From: Bombella apis
Lineage (GTDB): Bacteria; Pseudomonadota; Alphaproteobacteria; Acetobacterales; Acetobacteraceae
Direction of reading: 5' to 3'
Assembly: GCF_018221685.1 (NCBI RefSeq)
Contig: NZ_JAGJTM010000004.1
Span: 124,001-188,000 of the forward strand
Length of the DNA stretch: 64,000 bases
The notes under the pieces are model-generated. The model worked only from the letters and a program-made list of their open reading frames with translations. It had not been told where the DNA came from and did no database searches. A program made the position numbers and the translations under genes. This document shows, one piece after another, positions 1 through 8,867 of this stretch (positions within the stretch are counted from its first letter, which is position 1; every line of letters starts with the position of its first letter).

Positions 1-124
1 CGATGGAACATCATCACAGGGCTGCCATCCTGTAGAGATATGGTTGGGTGGTTTCTTTTTGGTGGGTTAGCCCTTACCCTTGGCATGACGCCATAGCGGC
101 CGGAGTGTCAGGGACAGGGATTGC

Positions 125-1102
125 ATGAGGAAGATACTTTTTACATCGGGCATCGTACTGGCCTTTCTGGGGTATGCGTTTTTTTCCATCAGTGATGCCT
201 GCTCCAAGGGGTTGGCCGGGCGGCTGGACCCGTTCGAGGTAGCTTTTTTCGGCGGTGTGTTCGGCCTGTTGATCGTTCCGCTGCTGAAGCGCCCGAATGA
301 GTCTTATCGGGCGCTGGTGTTGTCCAGTCATCCGTGGCTCTGGCTCGTGCGGGCGGCGGCGGTCTTCGTGGCCACGGCAGGCAGTGTGGAGGCCTTCATG
401 CTTCTGCCCATGCCAGAAGCCCTCTCCCTGATGTTCCTGATGCCGTTTTTCGTCACCATCGTCTCCGTGCTGTTCCTCAAGGAACAGGTGACGGGATGGG
501 CGTGGCTGTCTGTCCTGCTGGGTTTTGCAGGTGTGATGATCGTGCTGCGCCCCGGTGTGAAGGCGCTTCAGTTCGGGCATCTCTGTGCCATTGTGGTGGC
601 CATGGCTTCGGCTGTCAGCGTGATTGCCTACCGTTTTGCGGGCAAGGAAACATCCCGCCTGACGCTGTACGGCTCCAGCCTGTGCGGGCCGCTGGTGGGG
701 GATGGCATCCTGATGGTGCAGCATTTTGTCGTGCCACATGGGGTGAATGAATGGCTGCTGCTGTTTGGCTACGGGTTTCTGGCCGCAGCCGGGCAGCTGC
801 TGCTCATGCTGGCCGCCTCCATTGCTCCGGCCAATCGTGTGGCCCTGCCGCAATACAGCCAGATGGCCTGGATCGTGGCTTTCAGCTACTTCATTTTCAA
901 CCAGCCCGTGGACATGTGGGATGGTATAGGCATTGCCGTCGTTACCCTGTCCGGAATGTTGAACTGGCTGCGGCAGAAGATCCGTTTCGAGAAGATGCTG
1001 CATCGTGGCTGGTGGTGGCGGCGCAAGCCTACACCGGAGGTCATTGCCGCCACTCCTGCCGCCGTCATCACCCCGCCGCTTGAGGACAAGCCCCACGAGT
1101 GA
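125..1102 (+). CDS. EamA/DMT-family inner-membrane transporter
   Basis: Predicted 325-residue integral membrane protein of the drug/metabolite transporter superfamily, which exports small metabolites. Two EamA-type halves of alternating hydrophobic helices are visible (about residues 7-140 and 155-285), followed by a polar, Arg- and Pro-rich cytoplasmic tail. The ATG at 125 is preceded closely by AGGGA. The substrate cannot be deduced. It stands alone and converges on dnaB. Family assignment is firm, function is open. Confidence 0.85.
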   Translation: MRKILFTSGIVLAFLGYAFFSISDACSKGLAGRLDPFEVAFFGGVFGLLIVPLLKRPNESYRALVLSSHPWLWLVRAAAVFVATAGSVEAFMLLPMPEALSLMFLMPFFVTIVSVLFLKEQVTGWAWLSVLLGFAGVMIVLRPGVKALQFGHLCAIVVAMASAVSVIAYRFAGKETSRLTLYGSSLCGPLVGDGILMVQHFVVPHGVNEWLLLFGYGFLAAAGQLLLMLAASIAPANRVALPQYSQMAWIVAFSYFIFNQPVDMWDGIGIAVVTLSGMLNWLRQKIRFEKMLHRGWWWRRKPTPEVIAATPAAVITPPLEDKPHE

Positions 1103-1109
1103 GGGGAAG

Positions 1110-1131
1110 CGGGGCCTTGTGACAGGCCCCG
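1110..1131. terminator. GC-rich hairpin between convergent genes
   Basis: An 8-bp perfect stem (CGGGGCCT / AGGCCCCG) with a 6-nt loop lies in the 39 bp between the ends of the EamA gene and dnaB. There is no T-tract on either strand, so intrinsic termination is only suggested by structure and position. Confidence 0.4.
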
Positions 1132-1141
1132 GTGACCGGGA

Positions 1142-2665
1142 TTACTCGTGGAAGGTATCCAGGTCTCCAAAGCGGGTGAATTCACCTTCAAAGTAGAGAT
1201 GGACAGTGCCGGTCGGCCCGTGGCGCTGCTTCTCCAGAATCAGCTCGGCCTTGTTGTGGACGAGCGACATCTTCCGCTGCCATTCTTCCAGGGCGATCTG
1301 GTATTTGTCCGGACTGGGGAAGGAGGCTTCCTTGGGTTTGCGCTGTTGCAGGTAATATTCGTCACGATAGACGAACATGACAGCATCGGCATCCTGCTCG
1401 ATGGAGCCGGATTCACGCAGGTCGGAGAGCATCGGGCGCTTGTCGTCACGGGATTCGACCTGACGGGAGAGCTGGGAGAGCGCAATGACGGGCACTTCCA
1501 GCTCTTTGGCGATGGCTTTGAGGCCCTGCGTGATCATCGAGATTTCCAGCACGCGACTGTCCGGTCTTGTGCCAATGGCCGGGCGCATGAGCTGGAGATA
1601 GTCCACCACCACGAGGTTCAGCCCATGTGTGCGGGCCAGCCGGCGGCAGCGTGTCCGCATGGCGGAGAGGGAGATGGCTGGTGTGTCGTCAATATGCAGG
1701 GGCAGGCGTTGCAGCTCCGTGGCAACACGGACGAACCGGTCGAACTCCTTCGGCCCCACATCGCCACGGCGGATGCGCTCGCCTGAGACCTCGGCCTGTT
1801 CGGAGAGGATACGGGCGGCCAGCTGTTCGGAGGACATTTCCAGTGAGAAAATGGCCACACTGCCACGGGGTGGCTCACCTTTTTCTTCTGCCTCCCGCAA
1901 GAGGGACTGCGCTGCGGAGAAGGCGATTTTCGTAGCAAGGGCGGTCTTGCCCATGGCAGGACGGCCAGCGAGGATCAGCAGGTCGGACGGGTGCAGGCCA
2001 CCGGTTTTCTTGTCGAAATCCCGCAGGCCAGAGGTCAGCCCGACAATGTCGCCCGTATGCTGGTAGGCCTGGTCGGCAATGTCGAGAGCCTTCTTCAGGG
2101 CCTGGGAAAATACGAGAAAGCCGCCTTCCTGTCCCTTGTCCGTTGCCAGGTTGAAGAGGGCTTCTTCCGAAGCGGAAATCTGTTCCGGCCCGTCCAGATC
2201 AGGTCGGGCACCGTGAGCGTTATTGACGATGTCCGTGCCGATGCCGATCAGCTGGCGGCGGACCCAGCAGTCATGGATGACCTTGCCATAATCACGGGCA
2301 TTGACGATGCCCACCATGGCATTGAGCAGTTTGGCCACATAGTCGGCCCCTCCGGCCGCAGCCAGAATGGGGCTGGCCTCGAAGTCGCCCCGCATCGTGA
2401 TGATGTCGACGCCTCCCTTGCCGCCATTACGCTCGATGCGTTGCGTGATCATCTCATAGATGTGGGCATTGACGGCATCGGCAAAATGGGAGGGGTGCAG
2501 GAAGTCCGAGACGCTCTCATAAGCCTTGTTGTTGGTCAGGATGGCCCCCAGAAGGGCCTGCTCCGCTGGCAGGTTGGCAGGTGGAACACGCTGGAGCATT
2601 TCATGGAGGCTTCCGCCGGGTTCCGCTGCGGGGCTGGGTTGGGGGGCAGGGGACTGGTCGCTCAT
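1142..2665 (-). CDS. dnaB: Replicative DNA helicase DnaB
   Basis: Hexameric 5'-3' helicase that unwinds DNA at the replication fork and binds primase. The N-terminal DnaB domain occupies about residues 25-130. The RecA-like domain carries Walker A GRPAMGKT near residue 235, the VVVDYLQLM Walker B region, and the ALSQLSR and SDLRESG motifs near the C-terminus. Length (507 residues) is normal. The ATG at 2665 is preferred over an in-frame GTG 39 bp upstream because the family N-terminus fits it. It is the last gene of an lrp-accD-folC-dnaB same-strand run, 84 bp after folC. No sign of an intein. Confidence 0.97.
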   Translation of the reverse strand: MSDQSPAPQPSPAAEPGGSLHEMLQRVPPANLPAEQALLGAILTNNKAYESVSDFLHPSHFADAVNAHIYEMITQRIERNGGKGGVDIITMRGDFEASPILAAAGGADYVAKLLNAMVGIVNARDYGKVIHDCWVRRQLIGIGTDIVNNAHGARPDLDGPEQISASEEALFNLATDKGQEGGFLVFSQALKKALDIADQAYQHTGDIVGLTSGLRDFDKKTGGLHPSDLLILAGRPAMGKTALATKIAFSAAQSLLREAEEKGEPPRGSVAIFSLEMSSEQLAARILSEQAEVSGERIRRGDVGPKEFDRFVRVATELQRLPLHIDDTPAISLSAMRTRCRRLARTHGLNLVVVDYLQLMRPAIGTRPDSRVLEISMITQGLKAIAKELEVPVIALSQLSRQVESRDDKRPMLSDLRESGSIEQDADAVMFVYRDEYYLQQRKPKEASFPSPDKYQIALEEWQRKMSLVHNKAELILEKQRHGPTGTVHLYFEGEFTRFGDLDTFHE

Positions 2666-2749
2666 GCTGGTCCGTTTCGCTCTGTCATTGGGGTGTGTCC
2701 ACACAGTGGCAGGGTGCGGACGGGGAAGGGGAAAAGTGTGATCCCCTAT

Positions 2750-4135
2750 TCAGTGTGGGGAGGCGCCATCCAGCGCCAGGGCGCACCCTGCCAGATAGAG
2801 GCTGCCGCAGATCAGGACTCGGGCTGGTCTGTCCGTGGGGTTGGCGCTGTCACGCAGGCGTTTCAGGGCGGTGCGTATGTCCGGCCCGGGCAGGGCTGTG
2901 CCGCCTGCCGCCGCTGCGGCTTCCAGAATGGTCTGGACAGGCATGGCCAGGTGCTGTCCGTCTTCCGCCACGGCCTGTATGGAGGTGGCATGGGGGATCA
3001 GGGGGCGCAGGAACCCCTGCACGTCCTTGCTGTCCTTCAGCCCGACGATGAGATGCAGGGGCCGGTCCTGCCATGTTTTGAGAACATCGGCCAGAACGGT
3101 ACCGGCCCCGGGGTTGTGGCCACCATCCAGCAGCAGTTCCCAGCCTGGGGGCATGTCATGGGTAAGGGTGCCATGCAGCGTCTGGAGGCGGGCAGGCCAG
3201 CATGTGCTGGCAATGCTGGCAAAGGCCGTGTCTGGCAGGTTCAGGCCGGCATGGCGGAGAGCTGCCACGGCCAGGGCCGAATTCTGTGCCTGATGGGGAC
3301 CATGCAGGGCTGGAGCAGGCAGTGTCAGCTTTCCGGCCTCGTCCTGATAGAGCAGGCCGTCCTGTCGCGGCGTGATGGTGAATTCATGGCCCAGCCGGTA
3401 AAGTGGGGCTTCGTGGGTTCTGGCAATCTCTGCGATGGCTGCCATGACATCATCCGGCTGTGGAGCCACGAAGACCGGTACGCCCCGCTTGATGATTCCG
3501 GCCTTTTCCCGGGCAATGCCTGCCAGATCATCGCCCAGAAAGGCCTGATGGTCCAGGCTGATGGAGGTAATGATGCAGGCCCGGGCCGTGGGGATCACGT
3601 TCGTGGCATCAAACCGGCCACCAAGCCCGACCTCCAGAACCAGAAGGTCAGCCGGAACACGGGAAAAGAGGAGGAACCCGGCGGCTGTCAGTACCTCGAA
3701 GACGGTGATGGGGGCTCCATCATTGACCTGTTCAATTTCTTCCAGAGTGGCCACGAGCTGATCTTCACTGACAAGCTGTCCGGCCAGACGGAAGCGCTCC
3801 GTCACGTCCAGCAGGTGCGGGCTGGTCATGACATGGACCTTCAGTCCCGCAGCTTCTCCAATGGCTCGCAGATTGGCACAGGTGCTGCCTTTGCCGTTGG
3901 TCCCGGCAACATGGATGGTCGGTGGCAGGGACCGTTCAGGATGGCCGAGGCGGGCGAGCAGGACTTCCAGCCGGTCCAGAGAGAGGTCGATCAGCTTGGG
4001 GTGCAGTTCCTGGAGGCGGCGTACTACCGCCCCGGTCCGCCCGTGGAATTCACTTTGCGGGGTGCTGGTCTGCTGGCCTGTTGCCATGATTGCGTAATCC
4101 GGTTGTCTCAGGGGGGGACGGCAGGAGAGAGGCAT
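2750..4135 (-). CDS. folC: Folylpolyglutamate synthase / dihydrofolate synthase FolC
   Basis: Cytoplasmic Mur-ligase-family enzyme that adds glutamate to dihydropteroate and to folates. The ATP-binding HVAGTNGKGST loop sits about 60 residues from the internal Met. The family's LLDGGHNPGA segment and the VLEVGLGGRFDATN region (metal/substrate binding) are present. Two starts are possible: ATG 4135 (upstream GGCGGGAC could serve as SD) or ATG 4087 (weaker SD, closer to family length). The longer form is given. It follows accD by 46 bp, the classic alphaproteobacterial accD-folC pair. Confidence 0.95.
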   Translation of the reverse strand: MPLSCRPPLRQPDYAIMATGQQTSTPQSEFHGRTGAVVRRLQELHPKLIDLSLDRLEVLLARLGHPERSLPPTIHVAGTNGKGSTCANLRAIGEAAGLKVHVMTSPHLLDVTERFRLAGQLVSEDQLVATLEEIEQVNDGAPITVFEVLTAAGFLLFSRVPADLLVLEVGLGGRFDATNVIPTARACIITSISLDHQAFLGDDLAGIAREKAGIIKRGVPVFVAPQPDDVMAAIAEIARTHEAPLYRLGHEFTITPRQDGLLYQDEAGKLTLPAPALHGPHQAQNSALAVAALRHAGLNLPDTAFASIASTCWPARLQTLHGTLTHDMPPGWELLLDGGHNPGAGTVLADVLKTWQDRPLHLIVGLKDSKDVQGFLRPLIPHATSIQAVAEDGQHLAMPVQTILEAAAAAGGTALPGPDIRTALKRLRDSANPTDRPARVLICGSLYLAGCALALDGASPH

Positions 4136-4181
4136 CGTCCCGCCCTGCTGTCAGCCGCGGGGCAGCAGGGCAGGGACACGT

Positions 4182-5060
4182 TCAGGAAGCCCGGGCAGCC
4201 TTGGCGTCCCCGTTGGCGGCGGGGGACAGCATCCCGATCAGACGCCCCAGAAGGGCGGGGAGTTCGGCACGGCTGGCAATGATGTCCACCATGCCGTGGT
4301 CTTTCAGATATTCGGAACGCTGGAAGCCTTCCGGCAGTTCCTCACGCACCGTGTCACGGATGACACGGGGGCCGGCGAAGGCGATCAGGGCATTGGGTTC
4401 AGCGATGTGGATGTCGCCCAGCATGGCGAAGGAGGCGGACACGCCACCCGTCGTCGGGTTGGTGAGGACTACCAGATAGGGCAGCCCGGCCTCACGCAGC
4501 ATTTCCACGCCGATGGTGGTGCGGGGCATCTGCATCAGGCTGACAACCCCCTCCTGCATCCGGGCCCCACCGGAGGCCGTGAAGATGATGAGCGGTGCCT
4601 TGCGCTGGATGGCCTCCCGGCAGGCTGTCAGGAAAGCCTCCCCAAGGGCGCTGCCCATCGTCCCTGCCATGAACTCGAAGGCCATGACGGCCACGACGGC
4701 TTCCCGCCCGTCGATCCTGCCATGGGCGACAAGCAGGGAATCATCAAGACCCGCCTTGGAGCGGGCAGTTTTCAGGCGGTCCGTATAGCGTTTGGAGTCC
4801 CGGAAATGCAGCGGGTCGGCCGGGACGGCGGGCAGGTCGATGGTGGTATACTGGCCATCATCGAAGGTCCATTTCATCCGCTCATGGGCTGTGGCACGCA
4901 TATGGTGCCCGCAATGGGGGCAGACCTTCTTCTTGCGGACCAGCTCCTTGGTGAGCATCATCTGCGAGCATGATTCACAGTTGGTCCAGAGATTGTCTGG
5001 CACATCCCTCTGTAACAGGCTCCGCAGTTTGGGACGGACATGTTCGGTCAGCCAGCTCAT
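4182..5060 (-). CDS. accD: Acetyl-CoA carboxylase carboxyltransferase subunit beta AccD
   Basis: Beta subunit of the carboxyltransferase that transfers CO2 from carboxybiotin to acetyl-CoA, the first committed step of fatty acid synthesis; it works with AccA. Starting at ATG 5060 gives 292 residues. The N-terminal zinc ribbon is complete (Cys28, Cys31, Cys47, Cys50), followed by the crotonase-like fold with the GGARMQEG and NPTTGGVSASF segments. An in-frame extension to 5183 is low-complexity and lacks family similarity, so it is excluded. It lies directly upstream of folC. trpA, its usual upstream neighbour in alphaproteobacteria, lies about 7 kb away. Confidence 0.97.
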   Translation of the reverse strand: MSWLTEHVRPKLRSLLQRDVPDNLWTNCESCSQMMLTKELVRKKKVCPHCGHHMRATAHERMKWTFDDGQYTTIDLPAVPADPLHFRDSKRYTDRLKTARSKAGLDDSLLVAHGRIDGREAVVAVMAFEFMAGTMGSALGEAFLTACREAIQRKAPLIIFTASGGARMQEGVVSLMQMPRTTIGVEMLREAGLPYLVVLTNPTTGGVSASFAMLGDIHIAEPNALIAFAGPRVIRDTVREELPEGFQRSEYLKDHGMVDIIASRAELPALLGRLIGMLSPAANGDAKAARAS

Positions 5061-5268
5061 GGTGTTCTGTTCACTCTCCAGCAGTGGTGCATCATCAGGC
5101 GGACCCGGGCCTGCCGGAGGGCCATCGGAGTGGTGCATCCCGGTACGGGGGCACCATGGCACTGGCCGGAAGGGGGGCTTCATGGTCGGGCGACTTTATC
5201 CGGGCTTGCCTGAAGATGCCAGCTTTCTCTTCACCGGCTGTGTGACTTCCTGCCCAGCGGGAGGGTTT

Positions 5269-5745
5269 TCAGGGCTGGAATGGCGGTAGAGGGCTGTCTG
5301 TCTTCAGGGGGCGGAGGGCGATGTAGGATTTCACGTGGCCGATCGTGTCATGCGCCAGCAACTGGTCTGTAACGAAAGTGGAGAGGCTCGGCAGGTCTTT
5401 CGTCACGACTTTGAGGATGTAATCGGCATCACCGCTGACGGCATGGGCTTCCTGGATCATGGAGGTACTGTTTATGAGGGCCTGGAAGCGTTCGAAGGCC
5501 CCGGCAGCATGGCCCTTCATGATGACCTGGACGAAGGCCATCACGCCCAGCCCCATGGCCTGCCGGTCCAGCGTGACACTGTACCCCCGGATGACACCGG
5601 CCTTCTCCAGCAGGAGTCGGCGGCGGGAACACTGGGACGGTGAGAGGCCGATGGCCTCGCCCAGCTCCCGGTTGGTCAGACGCCCGTTGCGGTGCAGGGC
5701 GGACAGGAGCTTCCAGTCAAGATGGTCCATGATGTGCGCTTTCAT
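5269..5745 (-). CDS. Lrp/AsnC-family transcriptional regulator
   Basis: A 158-residue leucine-responsive-type regulator with an N-terminal helix-turn-helix (LDWKLLSALHRNGRLTN, then the recognition helix around SPSQCSRRR) and a C-terminal RAM/AsnC ligand domain (GDADYILKV). Such proteins bind amino acids and form DNA-wrapping octamers. ATG 5745 has GGATCACGC just upstream and is preferred; ATG 5772 has no SD and ATG 5730 is also possible. It is divergent from the ipdC-like/aminotransferase operon across a 157-bp region holding a striking repeat element, so control of that operon by an amino acid is the natural inference. Its 3' end faces accD on the same strand. Confidence 0.92.
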   Translation of the reverse strand: MKAHIMDHLDWKLLSALHRNGRLTNRELGEAIGLSPSQCSRRRLLLEKAGVIRGYSVTLDRQAMGLGVMAFVQVIMKGHAAGAFERFQALINSTSMIQEAHAVSGDADYILKVVTKDLPSLSTFVTDQLLAHDTIGHVKSYIALRPLKTDSPLPPFQP

Positions 5746-5776
5746 GCGTGATCCGTGCGGAGAAGGGGGCATGATA

Positions 5777-5819
5777 GATCATATTTGCACACAGATTGCA
5801 TATATATTGCAGTATGATC
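5777..5819. promoter_or_regulatory. Probable Lrp-type operator: three phased TTGCA repeats inside an inverted repeat
   Basis: In the lrp/ipdC intergenic region, TTGCA occurs at 5785, 5796 and 5807, exactly 11 bp apart, about one helical turn. The trio is bracketed by a perfect 7-bp inverted repeat, GATCATA (5777-5783) and TATGATC (5813-5819). The area is AT-rich against its surroundings. Phased sites on one DNA face are what an oligomeric Lrp-type regulator would use. Binding is inferred, not shown. Confidence 0.6.
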
Positions 5820-5902
5820 GAGGGCCGAACGGGGTTTCGTGCGAGGCGGGTATTCTGCCTGTACGGGAGTACGCCCTCTTCACAGGTTTTAGGAATTTGT
5901 TC

Positions 5903-7606
5903 ATGCGCATGCAGATCGGGGCCTATCTGGCCCGCCGCCTCGTCGAGGCAGGAATCAGCCATCTTTTCGGTGTTCCGGGGGATTTCAACCTTTCTTTTCT
6001 GGAGCAGGTGGAGGCTGATGCGTCCCTGACCTTCGTGGGAAACTGCAACGAGCTGAATGCCGCCTATGCCGCCGATGGCTATGCCCGCACCTCCGGCCTG
6101 TGCGGCCTGGTGACGACCTTTGGCGTGGGTGACCTCGGGGCCATCAGTGGCATTGCCGGGGCCTATGCCGAGCGTGTTCCGTTCGTGCACATCACCGGGA
6201 TTCCACCGCTTCATGCGGTCGAGGGGCGTGCCCTGCTGCATCATACGCTGGGTGATGGCGGGTATGGCAACATCGGGCGGTGCATGGCGGAATATACGGT
6301 CGCCCAGGCCCGCCTGACGCCGGAAAATGCCGTGGAAGAAATCGACCGTGTCCTCCAGACCTGCTGGCGGGAGCGGCGGCCTGTCCATCTCCAGCTGCCA
6401 TCCGACATCACCCATCTGAACATCGAGGTGCCCGAAGAGCCGTTCCGTTTTGCCCTTCCGCAGGGTGATGCGGAACAGGTGGCCCTGGCGGCCGGGCACA
6501 TCGCCACACGTCTGGCTGCGGCCCGCTCGCCGGTGATGATTCTCGATTCCGATGCCGACCGCTTCGGCGTGGCCGGGCAGATTGCCGTGCTGGCGGAACG
6601 CTGTGCAATCCCCTGTGTGGCGGCGGCTCCGGCCAAGGCCGTGCTGGATGAGACAGCCCCCTACTATCTGGGTGGCTATGTGGGTGGGGCCAGCCGCCCG
6701 GACATCAGGGAGCTGGTCAGCCAGTCAGACTGCGTGATCGGGGTCGGCCTGCGTTTCACGGAGCTCAACACGGGCTTCTTCACGCATGAGATCCGCCCGG
6801 AGGCGTTCATCAATCTTCAGGCCCATGATGTGAGCCTTGCAGGCCGGTCCATTCCGGCTGCCCCTGTCGGGGCCGTGCTGGAGGCCCTGCTGGCGCAAGT
6901 GACGCCGTCTTCCCGTACGCTGCCTGCCCGTCCGGCGGATTCTGCTGCGTCCCTGCCCGGTGAGGCGGCGGACCGGCTGACCCATGCGACCCTCTGGCCC
7001 CGTGTGGCCCGTTTCCTGAAGGAAGGGGATGTCGTGGTCGGTGAGGCGGGGACGAGCAACACCGCCCTGCTGGGCACGCCTTTCCCCCGGAACAGCCATT
7101 ACATTTCCCAGCCCATATGGGGGGCCATCGGCTATACCCTGCCAGCCCTGTTCGGCTCCCAGCTTGGCAGCCCGGACCGGCGGCACCTGCTCTTCATCGG
7201 TGATGGTTCCTTCCAGCTGACAGCGCAGGAGCTCTCCACCATCCTGCGGCATGACCAGAAGCCCATCATCTTTCTGCTCAACAACAGGGGCTATACGATC
7301 GAGCGCCTGATTCTGGGGGAACATTCCCGGTACAACGACATTGCCAACTGGCGTTATGCTGACCTGCCCCGGGCGTTCGACCGGGAGGACAGGGCCCTGT
7401 CCCTCGTGGTGGAAACGGTCAGCGATCTGGAGCAGGCCCTGAAACAGGCAGAACAGGCCGACCGTGCCGTGTTCATCGAGGTCCTTCTGCCGGAGATGGA
7501 TGCTCCGGATGCCCTGAAGAGATTTGGCATGGTCGTGGCGGATTATGATTACGGCCCGCAGGGCCCGCGTAATGCCAGCATGAAGACCAGTGCGAAAAAA
7601 GGATGA
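5903..7606 (+). CDS. ipdC: Indolepyruvate/phenylpyruvate decarboxylase-type ThDP enzyme (pyruvate decarboxylase superfamily)
   Basis: Thiamine-diphosphate enzyme that decarboxylates 2-keto acids to aldehydes in the cytoplasm. The 567-residue product keeps the family catalytic set: Asp27 in PGDFN, Glu50 in NELNA, the His113-His114 pair, and Glu467 in GYTIE. The ThDP/Mg motif starts at GDGS (residue 433) and ends at the NN before RGYTIE. Segments such as TTFGVG, HTLGDG, RFTELNTGFFTH and RYNDIANW resemble enterobacterial IpdC more than the ethanologenic PDC of Acetobacter or Zymomonas. ATG 5903 has AGGA 8 nt upstream. Its stop overlaps the start of the aminotransferase (ATGA), so the two are coupled. 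The keto acid used (indolepyruvate, phenylpyruvate, branched-chain or pyruvate) cannot be fixed from sequence. Confidence 0.88.
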   Translation: MRMQIGAYLARRLVEAGISHLFGVPGDFNLSFLEQVEADASLTFVGNCNELNAAYAADGYARTSGLCGLVTTFGVGDLGAISGIAGAYAERVPFVHITGIPPLHAVEGRALLHHTLGDGGYGNIGRCMAEYTVAQARLTPENAVEEIDRVLQTCWRERRPVHLQLPSDITHLNIEVPEEPFRFALPQGDAEQVALAAGHIATRLAAARSPVMILDSDADRFGVAGQIAVLAERCAIPCVAAAPAKAVLDETAPYYLGGYVGGASRPDIRELVSQSDCVIGVGLRFTELNTGFFTHEIRPEAFINLQAHDVSLAGRSIPAAPVGAVLEALLAQVTPSSRTLPARPADSAASLPGEAADRLTHATLWPRVARFLKEGDVVVGEAGTSNTALLGTPFPRNSHYISQPIWGAIGYTLPALFGSQLGSPDRRHLLFIGDGSFQLTAQELSTILRHDQKPIIFLLNNRGYTIERLILGEHSRYNDIANWRYADLPRAFDREDRALSLVVETVSDLEQALKQAEQADRAVFIEVLLPEMDAPDALKRFGMVVADYDYGPQGPRNASMKTSAKKG

Positions 7607-8817
7607 AGCAGTCCATGTTCCAGTCTGTTGAACTGTCTCCGGGAGATCCCATCCTGTCGCTGGTGGAGGACTTCAAGCGGGATGACCGGGTGAAGAAGGT
7701 CAATCTCAGCATTGGCCTGTATTATGATGAGGCAGGTCATGTCCCGCAGCTGGCCTGCATCCGCAAGGCGCATGAAAGGCTGGCCACCCAGCAGGACAGG
7801 CCGGACCTCTACCTGCCGATGGAAGGTCTGGCTTCCTACAGGCAGGCTGTCCAGCACCTGCTGTTTGGCTGTGGCAGCGAGCCGGTGCAGACCGGCCGCA
7901 TCGCCACGGTCCAGAGTCTTGGTGGGTCTGGCGCACTGAAGGTCGGGGCAGATTTCCTGCACCGCTATTTTCCGCAGGCCGAACTGTGGGTCAGTGATCC
8001 GACATGGGAAAATCACATTTCCATTTTTGCCGGAGCCGGTTTCAGGACACAGGCCTATCCCTATTTTGACCCGGCAACGGGTGGTGTGAATTTTGAGGCC
8101 ATGATGGCCTGCATCCGCCAGATTCCGGAACATCATGTCGTCCTGCTTCATCCCTGCTGCCATAATCCGACAGGGGCCGATCTGACGGCTGACCAGTGGG
8201 ATGAGCTGATCCCTGTCCTGAAGGACCGGAAGCTGATCCCGTTTCTGGACCTTGCCTATCAGGGGCTGGGTCATGGGCTGGAGGCAGACGTGTATGCCGT
8301 GCGGGCCATGGTGGATGCGGGGCTGGAGTTCCTGCTCAGCAATTCGTTCTCCAAGATATTTTCCCTGTACGGGGACCGCATCGGGGCCCTGTCGGTCGTC
8401 TGTCGGGATGGTGATGCGGCAGAGCGGGTGCTGAGCCAGCTCAAGGTCACGGTGCGGCGGAATTATTCCAGTCCGCCCGTCCGTGGGGCGCAGCTTGTGG
8501 ATGCCGTTCTGGGAGATCAGGCCTTGGCGCAGCTCTGGCGGGAGGAAGTGGCAGCCATGGGGGCCCGCATCCGTGTGATGCGCCAGAGGCTTCATGAGCA
8601 GCTTTCCGCCCGTCTGCCGGGGCAGGATTTCCGGTACCTGCTGAAGCAGCGTGGCATGTTCAGCATGATGAAGCTGTCACCCGCTCAGGTGGACCGTCTG
8701 CGGGAGGAGCATGGTGTCTATGTTCTTCGCAGTGGCCGTGTCTGCATGGCGGGGCTGAATGAGCACAACCTGCCGCCTGTTGTGGAGGCTCTGGCCGCCG
8801 TTCTGGCTGGTGTGTGA
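7603..8817 (+). CDS. Class I aromatic/aspartate-type aminotransferase
   Basis: PLP-dependent fold-type I aminotransferase, 404 residues, of the AspC/TyrB group. Visible family features are the substrate-domain start (SVELSPGDPILSL), the CCHNPTG loop, the FLDLAYQG aspartate/tyrosine strand, and the PLP lysine Lys251 in SNSFSK. It overlaps the upstream decarboxylase by 4 bp. Together they would convert an aromatic or similar amino acid to its keto acid and then to the aldehyde, the first two Ehrlich steps. Its 3' end converges on copA. Substrate is inferred from the neighbour. Confidence 0.9.
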   Translation: MKQSMFQSVELSPGDPILSLVEDFKRDDRVKKVNLSIGLYYDEAGHVPQLACIRKAHERLATQQDRPDLYLPMEGLASYRQAVQHLLFGCGSEPVQTGRIATVQSLGGSGALKVGADFLHRYFPQAELWVSDPTWENHISIFAGAGFRTQAYPYFDPATGGVNFEAMMACIRQIPEHHVVLLHPCCHNPTGADLTADQWDELIPVLKDRKLIPFLDLAYQGLGHGLEADVYAVRAMVDAGLEFLLSNSFSKIFSLYGDRIGALSVVCRDGDAAERVLSQLKVTVRRNYSSPPVRGAQLVDAVLGDQALAQLWREEVAAMGARIRVMRQRLHEQLSARLPGQDFRYLLKQRGMFSMMKLSPAQVDRLREEHGVYVLRSGRVCMAGLNEHNLPPVVEALAAVLAGV

Positions 8818-8825
8818 GGAGGAGA

Positions 8826-8861
8826 GGCCGGGGGCAGGGCATGAAGGCCCCGCCCCCGGCC
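8826..8861. terminator. Strong GC hairpin between convergent aminotransferase and copA
   Basis: Ten-base arms GGCCGGGGGC (8826-8835) and GCCCCCGGCC (8852-8861) pair perfectly in the 50-bp gap between two convergent genes. No clear T-tract follows on either strand. It is probably a shared termination or mRNA-end-protecting hairpin. Confidence 0.5.
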
Positions 8862-8867
8862 AGGGTC

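Noticed and set aside
1991-4282. Very long open frame on the plus strand across dnaB and folC
   Set aside because: It runs antisense to two well-supported genes, shows no protein motifs, and reflects GC-skewed codon positions. The same holds for long antisense frames over copA (9180-10667), sucA (15153-16727), dnaK (29824-32085), the MFS gene (38165-39616), hrpB (43434-45284) and the RND gene (58403-59572).
5060-5183. N-terminal extension of AccD
   Set aside because: The frame is open, but the added 41 residues are Pro/Gly-rich without family similarity, and ATG 5060 gives the normal AccD N-terminus.
5903-7606. Classical ethanol-forming pyruvate decarboxylase (PDC)
   Set aside because: Catalytic residues are shared, but the sequence blocks TTFGVG, HTLGDG and RYNDIANW follow IpdC-type enzymes rather than the Acetobacter/Zymomonas PDC pattern. 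Pyruvate activity cannot be excluded.
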